47,400 nucleotides of DNA from Azonexus sp. (GTDB lineage Bacteria > Pseudomonadota > Gammaproteobacteria > Burkholderiales > Rhodocyclaceae). Of this stretch, positions 8,972 to 22,838 are shown one piece after another. The stretch lies in contig JAGOBB010000018.1 of the NCBI GenBank assembly GCA_017983615.1, forward strand, positions 1-47,400, given 5' to 3'. The notes beneath the pieces are model-generated. The model was not told the origin of the DNA. It searched no databases and saw only the letters and a program-made list of their open reading frames with translations. A program made the position numbers and the translations under genes. Each line of letters opens with the position of its first letter. The first letter of the stretch is position 1.

Positions 8972-9577
8972 CTATTTGGACTTGCCCGGTGCTTTTTGAG
9001 GCGAACACCAATGCTTGTCGACGCGATAGCCGAGCACCGCGACGAGCTTGGCAAATGTCTTTTCTCCGTAGCGCTTGACGACGAAATCCGGAATTTTCTT
9101 GCGCAGTTCATGGTCCACCACACTCAGCAAGGCCTTTTCGCCGCTGTTGGCTTCCGCTGCGGCCGCGAAGGCTTCTTGAAGCGGCTTGCGCAGGACCGAC
9201 GGCTGTATCTCCGGCGCGGGTTTTTGCTGGGCCTGTTTTGGCGGTGTTGCCGTTTTGGTGGCTTTGGGAGCGGATTGGGGCTTCGGCGGTTGCGCAAGCA
9301 ATTCAACAGGAAGCGGCGCTGGTTTCTTAACCGGTTTCGGCGGACATTCGATCCGGCCTCCGGCGTTGATCAGCGCAGCCAGTTTTTCCTTGGGCGTCGC
9401 GTTGCCGAATGCCTGGTTAATCGAGTGGCAGCAAGCCACCGTATTGCCCTCGGAATTGTCGCCACCGAGCGCTTTGGCAATGACGTGGTCGACCGTGGCC
9501 TCGTCGAGGGCAAGCTTGTTGCCGCAGTAAAAGCATTTCCCGCCCTGCAGCATCAATAGTTTTGCGACATTCGCCAT
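8972..9577 (-). CDS. HNH endonuclease with C-terminal LOTUS/OST-HTH-like domain
   Basis: 201 residues from ATG 9577 (MANVAKLL); a GTG at 9589 would add four. The N-terminal ~75 residues form an HNH/zinc module: CFYCG (15-18), TVDHVIAKALGG with the catalytic His, then GNTVACCHS and NQAFGNATP. A Pro/Ala/Lys/Gln-rich linker (about 75-130) leads to a C-terminal ~65-residue segment (LLSVVDHELRKKIPDF, YGEKTFAKLVAVLGY) resembling the winged-helix OST-HTH/LOTUS fold, an RNA-binding domain. The product may be a nucleic-acid nuclease in defence or RNA metabolism. It is convergent with rpe across a dispersed repeat. HNH call is firm, LOTUS call moderate. Confidence 0.75.
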   Translation of the reverse strand: MANVAKLLMLQGGKCFYCGNKLALDEATVDHVIAKALGGDNSEGNTVACCHSINQAFGNATPKEKLAALINAGGRIECPPKPVKKPAPLPVELLAQPPKPQSAPKATKTATPPKQAQQKPAPEIQPSVLRKPLQEAFAAAAEANSGEKALLSVVDHELRKKIPDFVVKRYGEKTFAKLVAVLGYRVDKHWCSPQKAPGKSK

Positions 9578-9589
9578 GTCGGATCGCAC

Positions 9590-9711
9590 CGATCAAGAAT
9601 CGTTGGTGCGGTAATTCTAGATGCATTTTTTGGTTAGCGGCAGTTTGAAGTACGTTTGCTGCTATCTGCGGAATGGCGCAGGCGGGATCGGCATCCTGCT
9701 GAAACCCTCAT
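9590..9711. other. Short intergenic region, no feature recognised
   Basis: About 120 bp between the HNH gene start and the original end of the membrane protein frame. It is more A/T-rich at 9600-9660 (TTCTAGATGCATTTTTTGG) and probably holds the HNH promoter on the minus strand; no clear -35/-10 pair stands out. Confidence 0.3.
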
Positions 9712-9873
9712 TCAGCCTGAACTGGTTTCCAGCAAAGGCGTCAGCACCTGCTCGGTGGCCGGCGGCACCTCGCCCTGCTGGGCCAGCCAGACGAAGCGAC
9801 CGGTCGGGGCGCTGGCGGTGGCGGCCTGGGCGGCGGCGATTTCGGTGCGGTCGTTGACCAGCACGACGACGCG
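9712..9873 (-). pseudogene. Orphaned C-terminal codons of the TIR-like membrane protein
   Basis: Downstream of the TAG at 9874-9876 the same frame continues for 53 sense codons to a TGA at 9712-9714. It begins RVVVLVNDRTEIAAAQ, which reads as the next beta-strand and helix of the Rossmann-like domain that stops abruptly at ...STAPGL. Codon usage matches the upstream part. This shows a recent nonsense change (or a base error) rather than the natural end; the intact protein would be about 520 residues. Confidence 0.8.
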
Positions 9874-11274
9874 CTAGAGGCCGGGGGCGGTGGACAGGGT
9901 TTCAAGTTCGTACAAACAGCCTTTGTTGGCGGCGACGAAGTTGCGCAGGTCCATCAGCACGGCGTCGCTGCTGCGCAGCAGTTCGGCCAGGGCCAGTTGC
10001 CAGGTGGTGTCGTGGCAGTAGCATTCGTTGACCCGGTAGCGGCCTTCGGCGTCGGGCCGCAGTTCGAAGGCGGCCAGCCGGCGCGCCACATCTTCCGGGC
10101 GATGGATGAAACGTTCACTCAGCTTGCCGTCGAGGAAGGCGAAGATGTCGTCGGGGTCGATGGTGTGCGACAGTACGTCGGTGCCGGCGATCAGCACGGT
10201 GTTGCCGGTCAGCCGCCAGCGGTCGATGACGCGGTCGAACAGGTCCTGGACGTTGGCGTCCTGCTGGAAGACGCGCAGCACGAGCAGGGTTGGCGGTCTT
10301 CCGGACGGGCGTTGCTCTGCCTGGCTGCGCATCAGCCAGGCGCCGACGGGAATCCACAGCATGGGCAGGAACTCGATCAGTGCGCCCCACCCGAGGCTGG
10401 CGAGGGCGCCGAGCGCCGGCCCGGTCAGGGCGATGGCCCATACGGCGGTGAACAGGTAGAACAGTTCGGAAATCTGCCGCCGGGCGTAGGCGCCGGCGAT
10501 CCAGCGGCCGAGGGCCTTGGCCGGCCACCAGGCAAGCAGCCACGGCGCCAGCGCGAACAGCGCGATGCCGGCAATCGGCGGCAGCCAGCTGACCACCCAG
10601 TAGATCAGCGGGCTTTGCTGCTCGACGAGCAGGTTCAGCAGGTCGACGCCGGCCTGCGAGGCCCAGCACAGCACGATGAAAACCGGCGCCAGCCAGGGGC
10701 CGACCGCGCGGGTGGCACCGCCGAGGCAGAGGGCGGTGACGATGATTAGCGGTAGCCCGATGTCGAAAGTCATCCAGAACAGAATCTGGGTGAAGCTGAC
10801 GTTTTCATTGACCCGCCAACTGAGCAGCGCGATGGCAGCGACGAACCAGAGGAGCAGGGCGCCGACCAGCCGGCGGCGGCGCCAGCGGTCGATCACCGCG
10901 ATCACCGGGACGACCGGCCAGGCGTAGGCGGCGCCCAGCGTCAGCACGGTTTTCCAGGTGATCGGGCCGTCGGCGATGATCTGCATGAGCAGCGTGCGGG
11001 TCAGCGCCATCAGCAGGGTCAGGCCGATGAAGCCGACGACCAGCTGGCGCCGGGCGCGCCGGTTGTCGTCCAGACTGACCGGTTGCGGCGGGTTGTCGGC
11101 TGCGACCGGCAGGGCGGCACCCGTGGCGCCAAATGCTACGGTCGGCACCAAATTCAGGGGCATTTTCATCAGCGCCTGCATCTTCGCCCGGTAGCGGCCG
11201 GCGACGACCAGCGCGGCGATCACCGACAGGATCGTCGCCAGAACAAGCAGGGTGGCGATTTTGCCGGCAAGCAT
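9874..11274 (-). CDS. Multi-pass membrane protein with TIR-like C-terminal domain, cut by an amber codon
   Basis: 466 residues as read. Hydrophobic segments at about 5-25, 78-98, 107-127, 136-153, 163-186, 195-213, 223-250 and 272-315 suggest seven or eight membrane helices. The soluble part from 328 (TLLVLRVFQQDANVQDLFDRV, then SDAVLMDLRNF and NKGCLYELETL) resembles TIR/Rossmann-type domains; the exact family is not settled. The frame ends at TAG 9874, yet a further 53 codons continue the fold in frame. Residues about 37-48 come from a diverged dispersed repeat. Its start lies next to the M15 peptidase stop (2-bp gap), so it is the last gene of the metacaspase-CHAT-M15 operon. A membrane executioner or sensor is plausible. 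Confidence 0.65.
   Translation of the reverse strand: MLAGKIATLLVLATILSVIAALVVAGRYRAKMQALMKMPLNLVPTVAFGATGAALPVAADNPPQPVSLDDNRRARRQLVVGFIGLTLLMALTRTLLMQIIADGPITWKTVLTLGAAYAWPVVPVIAVIDRWRRRRLVGALLLWFVAAIALLSWRVNENVSFTQILFWMTFDIGLPLIIVTALCLGGATRAVGPWLAPVFIVLCWASQAGVDLLNLLVEQQSPLIYWVVSWLPPIAGIALFALAPWLLAWWPAKALGRWIAGAYARRQISELFYLFTAVWAIALTGPALGALASLGWGALIEFLPMLWIPVGAWLMRSQAEQRPSGRPPTLLVLRVFQQDANVQDLFDRVIDRWRLTGNTVLIAGTDVLSHTIDPDDIFAFLDGKLSERFIHRPEDVARRLAAFELRPDAEGRYRVNECYCHDTTWQLALAELLRSSDAVLMDLRNFVAANKGCLYELETLSTAPGL
11131..11167 (+). repeat. Diverged ATGCTACGG repeat inside the membrane protein gene
   Basis: AAATGCTACGGTCGGCACC followed by AAATTCAGGGGCATTTT. The first 16 bases match the other copies exactly and the second half keeps the A/T-GG-A/T pattern with several changes. 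It lies antisense to the coding strand, in frame, just after the first membrane helix. Confidence 0.6.
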
Positions 11275-11275
11275 C

Positions 11276-11928
11276 TCAGACCATCGCCGTCAGGCCGTCC
11301 ACGTAGACCAGCCGGCCGCTGCCGGGGTCGCGCACGTAGCTCAGGCATTGCCGGCGGTTGGTGCCGCTGCCGGGCGCCTTCAGCGAGATGTGCACCCAGC
11401 CCGAGTTCGGCCCCTTGGCCGGGTCGTAGCACTCGCAGATGATCTGGTCGAAATCGGGCAGATGGTCGCGCGCCCAGGCCGCCAGTTCCAGCGTCGGCTT
11501 GGCGACGATCTCGATGTCGCAGGCTTCGCCACGGGCATGCTGGCTGGTCGTTAGCCAGGTGGACGGCTTGTTCTTCAGCGCCCGTTCGAGGTGCTGGCTG
11601 CGATAGACGCTGTTTGGCGAGAAGGAGCCGAATGCCTCGCGGACGGGTTGCAGCACCTGGCGGGCCAGATGGATCGCCGCGTGCAGCTCCTGCAGCGAGG
11701 CGAAACCGTTGTCGATGCCCAGCCGGTCGGCGAGATCGGAGCGCGTCAGTTCGTAGGCGCGGAAATTAGGCGAGATCAGCGCTCGTGGCGGCAGGTCGAA
11801 CGGAATCTTCTCGACCGGCGTCTTCGAATAATCTGGTGCCGCGTCGTGGGCGGTCGCCGAACGGGTGGCACTGCGCCGGCGCAGGGTGGTCTTCGCCGCT
11901 GGGGCGGGGGCTTTGGGCTTGCGCGGGC

Positions 11929-11932
<4 letters not shown>
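11276..11932 (-). CDS. M15-family peptidase (D-Ala/L,D-carboxypeptidase-like)
   Basis: 218 residues. After a basic Ala/Pro/Lys-rich N-terminus (1-40) the fold shows SVYRSQHLE and the zinc ligands of M15A/peptidase_M15_3 enzymes: H132 and D139 in SQHARGEACDIE and H181 in GWVHIS, with E167 (CECYD) a likely catalytic acid. Members cleave peptidoglycan cross-bridges and include phage endolysins. No signal peptide is visible, so it would act in the cytoplasm unless released, like an endolysin. Its ATG overlaps the end of the 1805-residue gene (ATGA-type overlap, 11929-11932), indicating translational coupling. It could help a particle-release or lysis step. Confidence 0.8.
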
Positions 11933-17346
<5,414 letters not shown>

Positions 17347-17376
17347 GACTTTTTCTCGGTGACTTCGGTTGGCGGG

Positions 17377-18210
17377 TTATTCGAAGATCTTGCCCTTGCG
17401 CGCGGTGGTGCTACCGACGATCTGTGGCGATTGCGGGTAGCTGGCCGATGGCAGGTATTTGGCGATGGCCTTGTGCCAGTCGGCGTAGCTGGCGCCTTCC
17501 TTCATGCCCTTCAGCGCCTTCAGCGCGTAATAGGTGAAGGCGCCGTTGAAGCGGCCGGCGATCCGCGCGTCGTAGCTGAAGTTGTTGGGACCTTCCTTGC
17601 AGCCGGAGATCAGCAGGTCGCCCAGCTTGTTCGAGTAGGCGCCGAAGAAAGGCGAGGTACCGGCGGCGCCGACCATGGTGGTCGCCGTCTTGCCGGCGCG
17701 GTTCTTCGGAAGCAGCTTTTCCGGTAGCCAGTTGCCCATCGGCATGAAGCGCGGCCGCGTCGTCGCATCTTTTTCTGCCTTGGCGGCGCGGGTCACGGTG
17801 CCCGAGTGGCAGCTGTCGGAGAGCAGCACGATGCGCACGCCGGCCTTGCGGGTCAGGAACAGATCGCGGATTTCGTCGTCGGTCAGCGCCTCGCCCTTGG
17901 TCTGCAGGTCGTAGGGGCAGAGCGCTTCGTCCAGGCCGTCGGCCTCGTCGCCGTCGGTGTCCGGCTGGTAGGTGCCGTGGCCGGAGAAGGTGATGACCAG
18001 CGTGTCGCCCTTGGCGGCCTTGCCGATCAGGTCGCCCATCGCCTTGATCATGGCCGCCTTGGTGGCCTGGTCGTCGAGCAGCTTGGCAACCTTGAAGCCG
18101 CGGGCCGCCAGCTCGCCGGCCCAGTCGTTGGCGTCGTTGACGCAGCCCTGCAGGTCCATGTGAGTGCCGGGGTAGTTGTTGATGCCGATGCAAAGCGCTT
18201 TCTTGGCCAT
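17377..18210 (-). CDS. Metacaspase (caspase-family cysteine protease, C14)
   Basis: 277 residues from ATG 18210, preceded by AGGAGA; upstream in-frame ATGs lack such a site. The p20 fold starts at KKALCIGINNYPG; the catalytic dyad is H78 in TFSGHGTY and C134 in LSDSCHSG, both canonical. The acidic DTDGDEADGLDEAL loop between them is typical of calcium-responsive metacaspases, which cleave after Arg/Lys. There is no signal peptide or membrane segment. First gene of the minus-strand block and divergent from the eCIS genes. Bacterial metacaspases have been tied to programmed cell death; the target here is unknown. Confidence 0.9.
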   Translation of the reverse strand: MAKKALCIGINNYPGTHMDLQGCVNDANDWAGELAARGFKVAKLLDDQATKAAMIKAMGDLIGKAAKGDTLVITFSGHGTYQPDTDGDEADGLDEALCPYDLQTKGEALTDDEIRDLFLTRKAGVRIVLLSDSCHSGTVTRAAKAEKDATTRPRFMPMGNWLPEKLLPKNRAGKTATTMVGAAGTSPFFGAYSNKLGDLLISGCKEGPNNFSYDARIAGRFNGAFTYYALKALKGMKEGASYADWHKAIAKYLPSASYPQSPQIVGSTTARKGKIFE

Positions 18211-18289
18211 GGTTTGGTCTCCTGAGCGCGGCCGTCGGGCCGCTAGCGATGGAAAGTGGAGCGGGAAAGGCAGGTGGCCGACAGGAGCC

Positions 18290-18330
18290 AATTGCTACGG
18301 TCGGCGGCAAAAAAAGGCGAAAAATGAAAA
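18290..18330 (+). repeat. Dispersed ATGCTACGG repeat in the divergent spacer
   Basis: AATTGCTACGGTCGGCGGC, a run of seven A, GGCG, then AAAAATGAAAA. One mismatch in the core (ATTGC for ATGC). It keeps the two A-tracts about one helical turn apart. Confidence 0.75.
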
Positions 18331-18652
18331 ACGCTGCGGCGAGGCGGAAGGGCGGGAAAACGGCATGACATGCGGCGCAACATGTAGACCTCGCAGACTG
18401 GAGTGATGCGGTTTTGGATTTTCTGACGAAACAATGTTTAGAAAAACCAAATCAAACAAAAATGACACCGATATCACGCCCCGGTGTTATTGAAAAGTCA
18501 TAAGCAATCGTAGTACGTTCGTTTGAATTTTGCCAGTGAAATTATTTCGAATTGACCGTGGTTCATGGCTTGGCGGGCGTTTTTTGTGGTGCTGGATTCT
18601 GTTTTGGCGGGCGCCTTCGACAGCCGAATTCGTTTCTGGTTCCGGCACTTTT

Positions 18653-18680
18653 TTGTCTGGATTCTGTCGGCCGGTATATT
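18653..18680 (+). promoter_or_regulatory. Candidate sigma-70 promoter of the eCIS operon
   Basis: TTGTCT (18653-18658) and TATATT (18675-18680) with 16-bp spacing lie about 140 bp before the first eCIS start. The region is A/T-rich and other pairs are possible, for example CATAAT at 18689. Position and pattern only. Confidence 0.3.
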
Positions 18681-18820
18681 AAATTGGCATAATAAAAAAT
18701 GTCAGTGACAAAGTTTTTGGTCTATGATTTACTGAAATGCAACATGTTGCGAGATTGTGTTTACACGTCTCGCCAACCTCGGCCCCTCGGGTCGAATAAC
18801 TATCCGGTGAGAGAGAGTCG

Positions 18821-19393
18821 ATGCTCGATGTCGCGGTTAGCTTTTTGGCTGAACAGTTCAATGCCTACCTGATCCGGCGCACCGGTTCGGCGTCGCTGGG
18901 CCAGGTCGTGCCGGGCGCCATCGTCGACGAGAACGGAAAGCTGGCCATCACCTCGGGTACGGTGGCGATGTGCATCGTCAACATCGAGGAAGAGCGGATC
19001 ATGCGCGAGCAGTTGCCGGCGCGGGTCATGGTCGGCGGCCGCGAGATGACCCTGCAGCCCGAGTTGCGGCTGAACCTGACCCTGCTCTTCGCCGCCCGCA
19101 TGACCAACTACGACATGACGCTGAAAGCGCTGTCGAACGTGCTGACCTTCTTCCAGGGTTCGCCGGCCTTTTCGGCCGAGGACTATCCGTCGCTTGACCC
19201 GCGCATCGGGCGCATTGTCATGGAGCTCTACAGCGTCGGGCCGGAAACGCTCAACCAGCTCTGGGCCGCCGTCGGCGCCAAGTACCAGCCCTCGGTGCTC
19301 TACCGCGCGCGGCTGGTCACCATCCAGGACCAGGAGCCGCTCGGCTTCGGCGAACCGATCACCGATATCGGCATCGACCTGCACGACCGATGA
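18821..19393 (+). CDS. eCIS cap/terminator protein, DUF4255 (Pvc16-like)
   Basis: 190 residues. Segments such as LNAYL-like FNAYLIRRTG, LNLTLLFAARMTNYDMTLKALSNVLTFF-type helix, and the LVTIQDQEPLGFGEPITDIGIDLHDR ending match the Pvc16 N-terminal domain family (DUF4255). In PVC/AFP particles the homologue caps the tube end distal to the baseplate. It is first in the operon here, whereas in PVC loci it is last. Its stop overlaps the next start (ATGA at 19390-19393). A GAGAGAGAG stretch before ATG 18821 serves as ribosome site. Confidence 0.85.
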   Translation: MLDVAVSFLAEQFNAYLIRRTGSASLGQVVPGAIVDENGKLAITSGTVAMCIVNIEEERIMREQLPARVMVGGREMTLQPELRLNLTLLFAARMTNYDMTLKALSNVLTFFQGSPAFSAEDYPSLDPRIGRIVMELYSVGPETLNQLWAAVGAKYQPSVLYRARLVTIQDQEPLGFGEPITDIGIDLHDR

Positions 19394-20385
19394 GCATCCA
19401 TTTTCGCCCCCTCTGCGAAGTCGAGGTCGCCCACGGTTACTACGCGGCGCCCAGTGCCGATCTCGCCTTCGAGGTGCCGGCGGCGACGCCAGCCATGGCT
19501 GCGGGCAAGCTGCTGGTCCGCGTCCATCACGGCCGGCTGGTCGTGCTTTTCGAGGCCGACGAGGCAGGGCTGCCGCTGCGCGATATCGGCGGCCAGACCT
19601 TGCTGATCGGTCTCAAAGCCGTCAATCCCTACCTCGCCAATTTCACCGAATCGCCGGTGGCGCCGGGCAGCCTGCCGCTGTTTGCCAATCGCACCCAGCC
19701 GCGCTCGCTCGACACGCTGGCCGCCCGCCTGATCGCTCCCCGCCAGCGCATCGAGCCGACCTTGCCCGGCCGGCCGCTGACCCTGCGCTGGCGCCTCGGT
19801 ACGCAGCTCGTTGCCGAACAGACCCTGGTTGCCGGGCAGTCGGTCGCCGAATTCGCCACCCGCGACTGGCCGGCCGGCTGCTACACGCTGACCGAAGACG
19901 ACGGCGGCGTGCCGCTGGTCGGGCAGTGGGTCCTGCACCCCGAACTGGCCGGTCTGCGCCCCTGGGGTGTGCTGGCGGTGACCGTCACCAGCGCCTTCTA
20001 CGCCGATCCGCCGCTTTTTTCGATCAGCCTCCAGCCGCGCCGCGAGCAGCTCAAGTATTACGTTGTCGCCCGCAACTACAGCGGCAGCGAATTCGGCCAG
20101 CTCAACGTCAATGACGCCGGGGCCGGCGAGCAGGGCCGGCCGCCGCTCGTCTTTGACCGCATCGAGGCCGACGATTTTGCCGACGACGACCTGCCGCCCG
20201 ATGTGCTCGGCGACGCCGGCACGCGCGTCGTCCTCTTTCAGTCGCAAGGCGAAGCCGACCGCCGGGCCGGCGGATATCGCAAGCTGCAACTGCGCCGCAA
20301 CAACGAAGTTCTCGTCCAGCATCTGCCCCAGGCCGGTTCCGACCGGGCGCAGGCGCGTTTCATCGTCCACCTCGCCAAATCCTGA
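19390..20385 (+). CDS. eCIS-associated protein of unknown function
   Basis: 331 residues, no signal peptide or membrane helix. The sequence looks beta-rich throughout, with a central RLGTQLVAEQTLVAG-type region and a C-terminal part containing FSISLQPRREQLKYYVVARNY. I recognise no catalytic motif. Genes of this size between the DUF4255 protein and the sheath occur in eCIS loci outside the PVC/AFP group; a cap adaptor or second terminator is a reasonable guess. Translationally coupled to the upstream gene by a 4-bp overlap and 15 bp ahead of the sheath gene. Confidence 0.6.
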   Translation: MSIHFRPLCEVEVAHGYYAAPSADLAFEVPAATPAMAAGKLLVRVHHGRLVVLFEADEAGLPLRDIGGQTLLIGLKAVNPYLANFTESPVAPGSLPLFANRTQPRSLDTLAARLIAPRQRIEPTLPGRPLTLRWRLGTQLVAEQTLVAGQSVAEFATRDWPAGCYTLTEDDGGVPLVGQWVLHPELAGLRPWGVLAVTVTSAFYADPPLFSISLQPRREQLKYYVVARNYSGSEFGQLNVNDAGAGEQGRPPLVFDRIEADDFADDDLPPDVLGDAGTRVVLFQSQGEADRRAGGYRKLQLRRNNEVLVQHLPQAGSDRAQARFIVHLAKS

Positions 20386-20400
20386 GAAGGGGGTCTGTCC

Positions 20401-22368
20401 ATGCCAACCTACCGCACACCCGATGTCTATATCGAGGAAATTTCGGTCTTCCCGCCTTCGGTGGCCGAGGTCGAAACCGCCATCCCGGCCTTTGTCGGCT
20501 ACACCGAGAAAGTCGGCCTGATCACTGCCGACGACCTGAAGAACGTGCCGCGCCGCATCAAGTCGCTGCTCGAATACGAGAGCTACTACGGCAAAGGGCC
20601 GGTGCACACCGTCACCAAGGCCAATATCGACGAGGCCGGCAATTTCCTCAGTGCCGACATCTCGAACAGCTACGTCATGTACGACAGCCTGCGGCTGTTC
20701 TACGACAACGGCGGCGGCGACTGCTACATTGTCTCGGTCGGCGCCTACAAGACCGCCGGGTCGCCGGTCGACCGCGATGAGTTGAAGACCGGCGTTCAGG
20801 CCGTGGCCCGGGTCGACGAGCCGACCATCCTGCTCTTCCCCGATGCCGCGACGATGGTTGCCGACGACCTCGCCGCCGTCCAGCAGGAAGCGCTCAAGCA
20901 GTGCGGCGAACTGAAGGACCGCGTCGCCGTGCTCGACCTGCTCAAGGATGATCCGATGGGCGCCAGTTTCCGCGACAAGATCGGCATCAACAACCTGAAG
21001 TACGGCGCCGCCTACACGCCGTGGCTGAAGCTCAACTACAGCAAGAACGTCGGCTACGCGCAGGTCCGCGACAAGGTGTTCAAGAACGGTATCCAGACGC
21101 CGCTGTCCGACCTGACCAGCGAGCCGGCCATCCTCGCCACGCTGGACAAGCTCAACAAGGCGGTGGCCGACAACACGGCGCTCGGCGCCCGGGTGACGAC
21201 GTTGGCCGGCGCCGGCGAGACGCTGTCGACCGCCTTCGCCAAGAAGCTGGCCGCCACCAAGGCCGCCCCGACGCCGGCCAACGCCGCGCTGCTGTTCAAC
21301 TACGTATTCGGCATCGGCCGCCTGGTCGACGACCTGGTGCAGGACCCGAACCCGTCCAGTCCGCTGACCAATGCCGAAGTCGTTGGCGACATCAACACGG
21401 TGATCGGCGGTTCCCTGAAGCCGCTGTTCGAAACGCTGATCAAGCTCGAAAAGGAACTGGCCGCCGCCCTCAACGGGCTGGCCCCCGGCACCTACACGGC
21501 CGAATGGAATCTCAACACGCCGCCCGGCGCGCCGGCATGGGGCGGGCTGTTCGGCGGTGCCGGTCCGGCCGTCTCGGCCGGCAACATCCCGACGGCACCG
21601 GGCACCACCGCGGCGCAGATGGTCGACGCCGCGCTGCCCGGGTTGCAGAAGGCTTTCTCGGCGGCCAGCGGCGCCGTCGCCGGCATCGCGTCGAGCATCG
21701 CCAACTATCGCGGTCTCTACGAACAGAGCCTGTTCGATACCTTCGGCACCTTCCGCAATGTCATCAAGGGCATCAACTCGACGCTGACCGTCTGCCCGCC
21801 GAGCGGCGCCATCGCCGGCATCTATGCCCTGGTCGACAACCAGCGCGGGGTCTGGAAGGCGCCGGCCAACGTCAGCCTGAACGGCGTCATCGCGCCGAAT
21901 GACAGCTTCGCGACCAGCGAGACCGATGCCCTGAACGTCGATGCCGTCGCCGGCAAGTCGATCAACGCCATCCGCGCCTTCGTCGGCAAGGGCACGCTGG
22001 TCTGGGGCGCCCGCACGCTGGCCGGCAACGACAACGAATGGCGCTACGTCTCGGTCCGCCGCTTCTTCAACATGGTCGAGGAGTCGATCAAGAAATCGAC
22101 CTACTGGGCGGTCTTCGAGCCGAATGACGCCAATACCTGGGTCAAGGTGCGCGGCATGATCGAGAACTACCTGACGCAGAAATGGCGCGAGGGCGCGCTG
22201 GCCGGGGCGACCACCAAGGACGCCTTCTTCGTCCGCTGCGGCCTGGGCGTGACGATGAGCGCGCAGGACATCCTCGAAGGGCGGATGAACGTCGAGATCG
22301 GCATGGCCGTCGTCCGGCCGGCCGAATTCATCATCCTGAAGTTCTCCCACAAGCTGCAGACCAGCTGA
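20401..22368 (+). CDS. Contractile sheath protein
   Basis: 655 residues. The N-terminus YRTPDVYIEEISVFPPSVAEVETAIPAFVGYTE is the classic phage/eCIS sheath start, and the C-terminal domain (FNMVEESIKKST, WVKVRGMIENYLTQKW, FFVRCGLGVTMSAQDI, VGMAVVRPAEFIILKF-like end) is the conserved contractile core that interlocks subunits by handshake strands. The middle ~250 residues (Ala/Gly/Pro-rich) form a surface insertion. It is the only sheath gene here, unlike PVC/AFP with three. A GAAGGGGG ribosome site precedes ATG 20401. Confidence 0.92.
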   Translation: MPTYRTPDVYIEEISVFPPSVAEVETAIPAFVGYTEKVGLITADDLKNVPRRIKSLLEYESYYGKGPVHTVTKANIDEAGNFLSADISNSYVMYDSLRLFYDNGGGDCYIVSVGAYKTAGSPVDRDELKTGVQAVARVDEPTILLFPDAATMVADDLAAVQQEALKQCGELKDRVAVLDLLKDDPMGASFRDKIGINNLKYGAAYTPWLKLNYSKNVGYAQVRDKVFKNGIQTPLSDLTSEPAILATLDKLNKAVADNTALGARVTTLAGAGETLSTAFAKKLAATKAAPTPANAALLFNYVFGIGRLVDDLVQDPNPSSPLTNAEVVGDINTVIGGSLKPLFETLIKLEKELAAALNGLAPGTYTAEWNLNTPPGAPAWGGLFGGAGPAVSAGNIPTAPGTTAAQMVDAALPGLQKAFSAASGAVAGIASSIANYRGLYEQSLFDTFGTFRNVIKGINSTLTVCPPSGAIAGIYALVDNQRGVWKAPANVSLNGVIAPNDSFATSETDALNVDAVAGKSINAIRAFVGKGTLVWGARTLAGNDNEWRYVSVRRFFNMVEESIKKSTYWAVFEPNDANTWVKVRGMIENYLTQKWREGALAGATTKDAFFVRCGLGVTMSAQDILEGRMNVEIGMAVVRPAEFIILKFSHKLQTS

Positions 22369-22397
22369 TCTCCCCCTAACGCGAGAGGAAACCCATC

Positions 22398-22832
22398 ATG
22401 CCGCAACAATATCCCTTGCCCTCCTTCCACTTCACTGTCCAGTGGGGTGGCACGCGCGTCGGCTTCTCGGAAGTCACTGGCCTGACCCAGGAAAACCAGG
22501 TCATCGAATACCGCGATGGCTCCTTCCCGGAATACTCGTCCATCAAGATGCCCGGCCTGCGTAAGTTCAGCAACATCACGCTGAAGCGCGGCGTGATCAA
22601 GAGCGACAACGACTTCTTCAAATGGCTGTCGACGATCAAGCTCAATACCGTCGAGCGCCGCGACCTGGTGATCAGCCTGCTTAACGAGAAGCACGAGCCG
22701 GTGATGGTCTGGAAGGCGCACAACGCCTTCCCGGTCAAGGTCGAGGGGCCTCAGTTGAAGGCCGCCGGCAACGAGGTGGCAATTGAATCCATCGAGCTGG
22801 CGCATGAGGGCCTCGAGGTTCAGAACGATTAA
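22398..22832 (+). CDS. Inner tube protein (Pvc1/Hcp-like)
   Basis: 144 residues, the usual size of eCIS/phage T4 gp19 tube proteins. MPQQYPLPSFHFTVQWGG, GFSEVTGLTQENQVIEYRDG, KFSNITLKRGVIKSDNDFF and the IESIELAHEGLEV end are typical. It stacks as hexameric rings inside the sheath. Located 29 bp after the sheath and 6 bp before a second tube-like gene, with GAGAGGAAA as ribosome site. Confidence 0.9.
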   Translation: MPQQYPLPSFHFTVQWGGTRVGFSEVTGLTQENQVIEYRDGSFPEYSSIKMPGLRKFSNITLKRGVIKSDNDFFKWLSTIKLNTVERRDLVISLLNEKHEPVMVWKAHNAFPVKVEGPQLKAAGNEVAIESIELAHEGLEVQND

Positions 22833-22838
22833 GCGCTC

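Larger units (their letters stand above)
18211..18820. other. 610-bp divergent regulatory region between metacaspase and eCIS
   Basis: Markedly more A/T-rich than its neighbours and without a credible gene. It contains a dispersed repeat (18290-18330), a perfect ACACCG-N11-CGGTGT hairpin (18465-18487), and several A/T-rich stretches (18425-18465, 18670-18720). It must hold promoters for both divergent operons. The length is large for this compact genome and suggests regulator binding sites. Confidence 0.6.

Noticed and set aside
18465-18487. Terminator for the metacaspase or eCIS operon
   Set aside because: A 6-bp hairpin without a following T-run, so it is not a typical rho-independent terminator.
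19300-22350. 1016-codon open frame antisense to the sheath genes
   Set aside because: Shadow frame typical of high-GC coding strands; no start signal or recognisable domain, and the sense strand is clearly the sheath region.
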